Source: Centrapalus pauciflorus (taxonomy: Eukaryota; Streptophyta; Magnoliopsida; Asterales; Asteraceae). Taken from it: 64,000 nucleotides of DNA. Below are positions 58,200 through 64,000 of this stretch, piece after piece. The number at the start of each line of letters is the position of its first letter. Within the stretch, counting starts at the first letter, position 1. The position numbers and the translations under genes are program-made. Below the pieces are notes generated by a model that saw only the letters and a program-made list of their open reading frames with translations, was not told where the DNA came from and did no database searches. The DNA lies in assembly GCA_020465985.1 (NCBI GenBank), contig JAANYP010004689.1:92501-156500 (forward strand), written 5' to 3'.

Positions 58200-60214
58200 T
58201 CCTGCACGCGCAATATATAGTTAAATTCTGAAGAAAAATAAAATTTTGGAAAACATTTTAGTCCATTCGAACTTAATTAAGTTCGTTCGAACTTAATGAC
58301 CTACGAACTTAAGTGTAAGTTCGTGTGAATCAGATAAGTCATACGAACTTGTTAGTAAGTTCGTGTGAGGCCTTCGAACTTGTAGATATTTTTGAACTAA
58401 GTTCGTAGACTACTCAAGTTCGTACGCACTATTCCCGATGAACAAGCTCGAGATCGGCCCTTTGAATATCAAAACTCATGATTTAATACTTTTTAGACTT
58501 AAATGACCAATGAATCTAGTCCTAAAAGGTTCTAATCGAGTTTATTGATGTTTTATTTTTAGATTTATAGCCTTAAACTTAGTATTTAAAGAACACCTAG
58601 TATTCGGCTATGTTAAACCCAAAATACACGATTTTAAACCATTAAGAATCCCAAATAACACTTACTAAATTGTTTGTGAGATAAACTGACAATAAAGTAG
58701 TGTTATTTCAAGTTGGAACTGTAGGATCTTCGTGGAACAGGAGTTAAACTCGTGAAATAGCGACAAGTTCGAGATCACTGTAGCAAGTTCGAGATCGCCT
58801 TTTAAGTTCGTGATGAGTTATGTTCGTGAGTAGGTGACTGAAATAAATGCATATTCCCTATTTATAGTCAGCTGTGCTACGAACTTAGCTGCATTAAGTT
58901 CGTTCGAACTTAGGTGTCCACGAACTTAAGTGCAAATCTTGAAAAACTTTGAAAAATATTCAACTTTTTCAACTTTTGTAACTTTTTCAACTTTCACAAC
59001 TTTTTCAACTTTTCGAAACACTTCACACTAAGCAAACGGATTATCACGCAAGTTTTATTTTTCCAACTAAAATGCATCCTAGTAACTGACCTCGATCCTA
59101 TTTATTTAAAATTTACCTAAACTTAAAATAAAATAAACTAAGGTAAAAGAAAAGAAAATAAAAATAAAGTAAAGTAGAATTTAATAAAATAAAAATAAAT
59201 TGCAAAAATTTAAAGATAAAAATACACTAACTAAATCTTTTTGCGAGAGAGTCAAAGAAGGTTCAATCAGATAGCGTTGCCGACGCACTTTCGGTGTTGC
59301 ACTTTCACACTTTGAAATTTTTGATTCCTTTTATTGTTTGTCGTAACATACATATCATGTCGATTGTCGGTATGTTTGTCCACTTAAAATACTCAACACT
59401 TGGAATTTTCATTTGGCCTTTTTATTTATCAAAAAATTTCCTTACGTGTCCCACACTTAGACATACTTCTGTGATCAATACAGACATTAATTTTTTATGA
59501 CTTTTCAGTATTTTCAAATCATCTTTAAAAAGCAAACTTCGGACACAGTTTTGTATTTACATACAACAGAGTGTCTTAGATTGTCTTAGGGTAGAGCATA
59601 CTTCTTTTATTTTAGCCAAGACAGTGGTGACAGGTATGTACTTACGTACAACAAAGTGACATATCTTGCTATATTGAGTTAAAACAGTGGTGACAGGTCT
59701 GTACTTACGTACAACAAAGCGACATGTCTTGACTCTCTTTACATTTCATGCTTGCTCTTTTTTAAGATGTATTTTGATGAAGCCATACATCCCCCAGACT
59801 GATTTGCATACCTCATTCATAATTATTGTATGTGAGCCTCTAACACAGAAATTAAGACCTTTGGTCATACATCTAAGTTAGTTACACATATGCATTTTCT
59901 TGATTGTTTTATTAGACTTTAGGAAAACCTTCATGTTTTATGCCTACCAACATATCAGACTATGAACATGCATATCACTTTGATTTTATAGTGCATTATG
60001 TGTGAAAGTTTAACACTTAGAGTTTGTTAGACTGTGCTAATTTTCGTCAAGTTGAACCTTGGACTCTAAGACTTCTCTCTTTATTTTCAATTTTCTCTTT
60101 TTTTATGGTTTCTCTCTTTTTTCTTTTCTTTTCTTCTCTTTTTTAAGTAAAATAACCAATAAGATAAACTAATAACTTAAAAACATTTATAAAAAAATAT
60201 CTACTGAGGTCAGG
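58200..60214 (-). other. SIRE spacer between pol and the extra ORF
   Basis: No coding motif. At 58260-58400 and 58735-58930 it is studded with AAGTTCG/CGAACTT words like those in the LTR. Near 58940-59010 there are AACTTTTTCAACTTT runs. A 63-bp tandem pair (ACAGTGGTGACAGGT...TACTTACGTACAACAAAG) lies at about 59621-59730. Confidence 0.65.
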
Positions 60215-60660
60215 TTACTCTGGATTACGCATTCCATTTAGTTGGACTAACAACTCAAAGTGTGATCTATCAAATGCTTTTGTGAACAAATCCGCATTGT
60301 TGTCTTCCGTTGGAACTTTTACCAACTTTATCAGGTTTTTCTCAGCACAGTCACGAATAAAATGATGTCTTATATCTATGTGCTTAGTCTTACTGTGCTT
60401 TACTGGATTATTGGTTATAGAAATTTTCGATTGATTGTCTATCCTAATAGGAGTATGAGTATAAGTCAAACCGTAATCCCGCAATTGTTGTTGAATCCAC
60501 AAAACCTGTGAACAACAACTCCCTGCAGCTACATATTCGGCCTCACATGTTGATACGGTTACCGAAGTCTGTTTCTTGCATTGCCAGGACACCAGTCTCC
60601 CTCCTAGGAACTGACAACCACCCGTTGTTGACTTTATATTCAAGCTACACCCTCCATAAT
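60215..60660 (-). pseudogene. SIRE RNase H
   Basis: The frame reads STTGGCQFLGGRLVSW, VSTCEAEYVAAGSCCSQ, SKISITNNPVKHSKTKHID and EDNNADLFTKAFDRSHFE to the stop. A stop near 60660 separates it from the preceding LEAYTD motif. Confidence 0.93.
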
Positions 60661-61620
60661 CTTAGTCTGTGTAAGCTTCCAATTCCAGATCTCCATCAGC
60701 ATGATACCAAAGTCCCAGCTTCGGTTTCGAATTCAGGTATCTTAGAATCCGCTTCACAGCTTTCATGTGCATCTCCTTGGGGTTAGCTTGAAACCTGGCA
60801 CAAACACAAACAACAAACATTATGTCAGGTCGAGAAGCAGTTAAATACATAAGTGACCCGATCATGGCTCGATATAATGTCGGATCCACATCAGTATCAC
60901 TATCGGTACCCGGTCCGAGATTGTGGTTGACTTGAACTGGAGTACTAAAGTGTGCTGTAAGCTTTGTTCCTTCCATACCAAAGCGCTCTAATATTTCATA
61001 GACATACTTCGTCTGATGAATGAACATCCCCTCCTTTCGTTATTCAACTTGCAAACCCAGAAAGAAGTTTAGTTCTCCACTCATCTCAAACTTGGACTTC
61101 ATAACCTTCTCGAAATCCTTGCACATTTGTTCATTTGACGAACCAAAAATGATGTCGTCCACATAAACTTGTACCAGTAGGAAATCGTCCCCTTTCTTCT
61201 TAATGAACAGTGTACTACCTATTCTCCATCTCTCGAACCCATTGTCCAAAAGATGAGTAGACAGTGTCTCGTACCATGCCCTAGGTGCCTGATGTAATCC
61301 ATAAAGAGCCTTATCTAATTTATATACTCTGTCTGGATACTTGGGATCAGTAAACCCTGGCGGTTGCTCGACATACACCAATTCCTTCACTTTCCCGTAC
61401 AAGAAGACACTCTTGACGTCTAGCTGATAAACTTTGAAGCCTTTGAAGGATGCAAACGCGAGAAACAATCTGATAGCTTCAAGCATTGCAACTGGTGCAA
61501 ACACCTCATTATAATCAATCCCTTCTTCTTGGTTGAACCCTTTGACTACGAGTCTTGCCTTGTTTCGTGTAACTATGCCTCGATCATCCTTTTTTCACTT
61601 AAAGACCCATTTGGTCCCTA
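60661..61620 (-). pseudogene. SIRE reverse transcriptase
   Basis: VFAPVAMLEAIRLFLAFA, QLDVKSVFLYGKVKELVYVEQPPGF, KALYGLHQAPRAWYE and VQVYVDDIIFGSSN (YVDD intact) are followed by a stop near 61040. The thumb part then reads IHQTKYVYEILERFGME, YRAMIGSLMYLTASRPDI and VKRILRYL. A stop also interrupts the N-terminal part near 61590. Confidence 0.93.
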
Positions 61621-62457
61621 TATCAACTTCTCCACGAGGCAAAGGCACTAACTCCCAGACTTCTAGCTGTTTGAACTGTGAGAGTTCTTCTTGCATAGCT
61701 TCAACCCAAGAATTATCCTTCAGAGCCATTTGTACATTCTTCGGCTCAACTTGCGATATGAATCAATAGTACAAGCAAGTGTGAAATGCCTCGGAGTCAT
61801 TGATCATCGTTAACAACACTGTGTTACTATTCACACTACTCCTAGTTCTCACACCAGCATTTGGATTCCCAATGATGTCTCCAATCGGATGATCCTTATT
61901 TACTTTTGATGTTTCAACTGCCTCGACCTGAAGATTGTCTCCCAAATTTGATCCTATTTCGCCTAGAGGGGGTGTGACTTCAGACGGAACAACATCCTCC
62001 TCGTGATCACTGTCTTCTAAGGCTGAATTGTTTATCTGATTCTCATCCGTAGGCAACACATGTTCTTCATTTGTTGGGGACCCTTCTTTAGTCGATATAT
62101 TTTCAGATGTCGTGGGAATGCTCAAATTGGAAAATACTCTACCCTCATCATTAAGATTTAACATCAAGAAGTCATTCTCCATAGTTCCTGCATCACCACT
62201 AAAAGGAATGTTAAATGATTCAAACACAGAGTCATAATCAAATAACCATTCTGGACCAATTTGGGGTTCATGTGAATAACTGGTTACATCAATGTTAAAC
62301 ACAACTTCTACAGTACTAGTAGTTTTATTAAAAACCCTCTTGTTTGGTGAATTTGGGACATAACCTAGGAAGTATCCTTCGTCAGCCTTTTCACCAAACT
62401 TAGGTTGATGTTTCGTTTTTAACAAAGTACATGGCACCCTAAATGGTTCAAAGCTAG
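61621..62457 (-). pseudogene. SIRE integrase C-terminal region and linker
   Basis: KADEGYFLGYVPNSPNKRVFNK is the normal end of the integrase. A long acidic linker follows (SALEDSDHEEDVVPSEV) before RT. A frameshift near 62450 separates it from the core. Confidence 0.88.
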
Positions 62458-63321
62458 TTAAATTTGGTGGTCTTTATTCAAAATCTCATAACAGGTTTTG
62501 TTCAAATAATTGACAGTAAGGACTCTGTTTAGCACATGACAGGCGATATTCACTGCCTCCCCCCAAAACGTGGTGGGAAGCTTTGAATCCGAGAGCATAG
62601 TCCTTGCTGCCTCAATCAATGTCCTGTTTTTCTTTTCTGCCACCCCATTTTGTTGTGGCTTGTATGGTGCACTAAATGGATGCACTATGCCTTTAGTTAG
62701 ACAATATACACCAATTATTGCATTTTTAAATTCTGTTCCATTATCACTTCTGATACATTTTACCCTTTTCCCGTATGAGTTATCAACTTGGTCTAAGAAC
62801 CCAATCAGCGTGCCTGCTGTCTCGTCCTTTGTACCTAAAAAGAAAACCCAAGAGAAACATGAGTAATCATCAGTAATAACTAAACAATACCAACTCCCAC
62901 CTATACTCCTTTTGTTGATTGGACCGAAAAGATCCATATGCAGCAGGTCAAAGGTGGAGGAGATTGAGTTCTGAGTCTTTGATTTGTGTGGCTTCTTATG
63001 TTGTTTCCCTTTCTTGCACGACACACACTTATCTTCAAACTGAAAACTCTTCAATGGAACACCTTGCACAAGGCCATTTTTAGCGTTGGGATTCATCTTC
63101 CTTAAGTGAAAGTGTGCCATACGCCTGTGCCATAACAAAGATTCAGACTCTGAAGCTTTGGACAACAAACATGTATTCCCCATTGAAGATTCTGCTATGG
63201 TCATATCCATCATATACAGATCGTTCTTCCTTGGAGCTCTCATCATTATCCATTCTTCCGGAATCTCAAATCCAAGATTTAGCACTAGCGATTCCTTCTC
63301 TAAAACAACATTGAATTTTGC
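62458..63321 (-). pseudogene. SIRE pre-integrase and integrase core
   Basis: WHRRMAHFHLRKMN and CVSCKKGKQHKKPHKS form the zinc domain. The core shows DLLHMDLFGPINKRS (first Asp), CIRSDNGTEFKNA (second Asp) and PQQNGVAEKKNRTLIEAAR (catalytic Glu). One of the better preserved parts of the element. Confidence 0.93.
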
Positions 63322-63535
63322 TTACACAGATTGCGAGACACTAATGAGATTGTGATCAAGCTTATCTACATAGTAGACCTGCTCGAGTGTAATTTTCCGA
63401 ATAGTGACTATTCCAGTTCCAGTGATATTGCCTCCTTTATTCCCAACAAATGAAATAAAACCCTTGTATCCACTCTTGAAGTCTGTCAGTAGACTTATTT
63501 CCCCAGTCATGTATCTACGAACCATTTGTTGTTAA
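63322..63535 (-). pseudogene. SIRE protease with active site deleted
   Basis: The sequence goes from NNKWFVD straight to RYMTGEISLL. The family sequence has an S-G-C-S-R stretch in between, so a short out-of-frame deletion removed the D-S-G loop. The C-terminal part (GGNITGTGIVTI, VYYVDKLDHNLISVSQ) is normal. Confidence 0.85.
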
Positions 63536-64000
63536 GACCTGTAGTTAACTCCTTTTTCCGATCAGATTCCAAGTTGGCCATCTGAGTTGCAAACTCCAGA
63601 GTCGTCTGCTCCTCCGATTTTTCCAGTAGCAAAGAATTTGTATCGGACTGCTGGGTGTCCTCCTTCTTTTCCTCTTTAGCTCTGCTATCAGTCTCCGTCA
63701 CTTCAGCCATAAAAGCTCTAGAATTTGACTCCGGATGCGAATTCCAATCAAAAGTACCATCTAAATGCCTGTTAGAGGATACGTCAGCAACCCAACTATT
63801 GAAGCTTGATTCCCTGAATTGGTTGAATTCTATCGTCCCGGATTCTGATAGTTATCCACCTTCGGCCTCTGACATTCTCTCGCAAAATGTCCCAACCCCT
63901 GACAGTTGTAACACTTCACTTTAGACTTATCAAAACCGACATTATTGCTCACACTAAGATTTCTTTTTGTTCGTTTCATGAACCTTTTCACCCTCTGTGT
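63536..64000 (-). pseudogene. SIRE gag end, partial, with zinc knuckle
   Basis: The zinc knuckle CYNCQGLGHFAREC is intact near 63868-63914. A polar segment (EVTETDSRAKEEKKEDTQQS) follows toward the protease. Stops and frame changes lie between them. The rest of gag, the leader and the 5' LTR are beyond 64000. Confidence 0.85.

Larger units (their letters stand above)
54697..64000 (-). mobile_element. SIRE/Maximus-type Ty1/copia element, 5' end outside the window
   Basis: Minus-strand order: gag (from beyond 64000), protease, integrase, RT, RNase H (to 60215), a 2-kb spacer, a long broken extra ORF (58199-55374), PPT, and 3' LTR (55340-54697). An extra ORF between pol and the 3' LTR and the AAGGGGGAG-type PPT are hallmarks of the SIRE (Maximus) lineage. 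Decay is widespread. More than 9.3 kb is visible. Confidence 0.88.

Overview
This is nuclear DNA from a flowering plant, most likely a eudicot. The evidence is a spliced plant-type folate gene, several nested Ty1/copia and Ty3/gypsy LTR retrotransposons primed by initiator tRNA-Met (PBS TGGTATCAGAGC), hAT, Harbinger and Mutator-type MITEs, and very AT-rich spacers with long (TA)n tracts. A SIRE/Maximus element with an extra 3' ORF hints at an asterid, but I cannot fix the family. No rRNA, tRNA, CRISPR or organellar block was seen.

The only host gene I can reconstruct with confidence is on the minus strand and spans 33997 to 1659. It encodes a mitochondrial-type bifunctional methylenetetrahydrofolate dehydrogenase/cyclohydrolase (FolD, FOLD1-like). 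Five exons (33805-33997, 16666-16991, 15831-16067, 15575-15742, 1659-1829) join in frame across four canonical GT-AG introns into a 364-residue protein with all family motifs. Introns 2 and 3 are small (598 and 88 bp). Intron 1 (16.8 kb) and intron 4 (13.7 kb) are packed with transposons, so a 1.1-kb coding sequence occupies more than 32 kb.

Intron 4 (1830-15574) holds a composite copia element A (2183-12510, TSD CATAT). Inside it are a 2.4-kb tandem duplication, a hAT-type MITE present in both duplicate units, pieces of two further copia elements (B on plus, C on minus) and a coding-free LTR element (LARD1) inserted in the LTR of C. A 1.5-kb solo LTR follows. Intron 1 (16992-33804) holds a chromodomain gypsy element (17996-23222), a minus-strand copia D (23738-28877), a Tourist-like MITE (29250-29622) and a second LARD copy (30631-32917). 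Most have recognisable target-site duplications.

From 34 to 54 kb no complete host gene was recognised. The region holds a truncated copia (E), decayed hAT transposase sequence (34940-35130, 44590-46706), a hAT-like element with a 9-bp TSD (40211-41444), two foldback elements (42787-43314, 51606-51916), minisatellites, AT-rich tandem arrays and microsatellite-flanked elements resembling rice Micron. Two weak host-exon candidates lie at 39347-39486 and 41586-41622.

From 54697 to the window edge runs a minus-strand SIRE/Maximus-type copia. It has a 644-bp 3' LTR, a PPT, a broken coiled-coil/acidic (env-like position) ORF, a long spacer rich in the palindromic word TAAGTTCGAACTTA, and a decayed pol. 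Its gag runs off the window.
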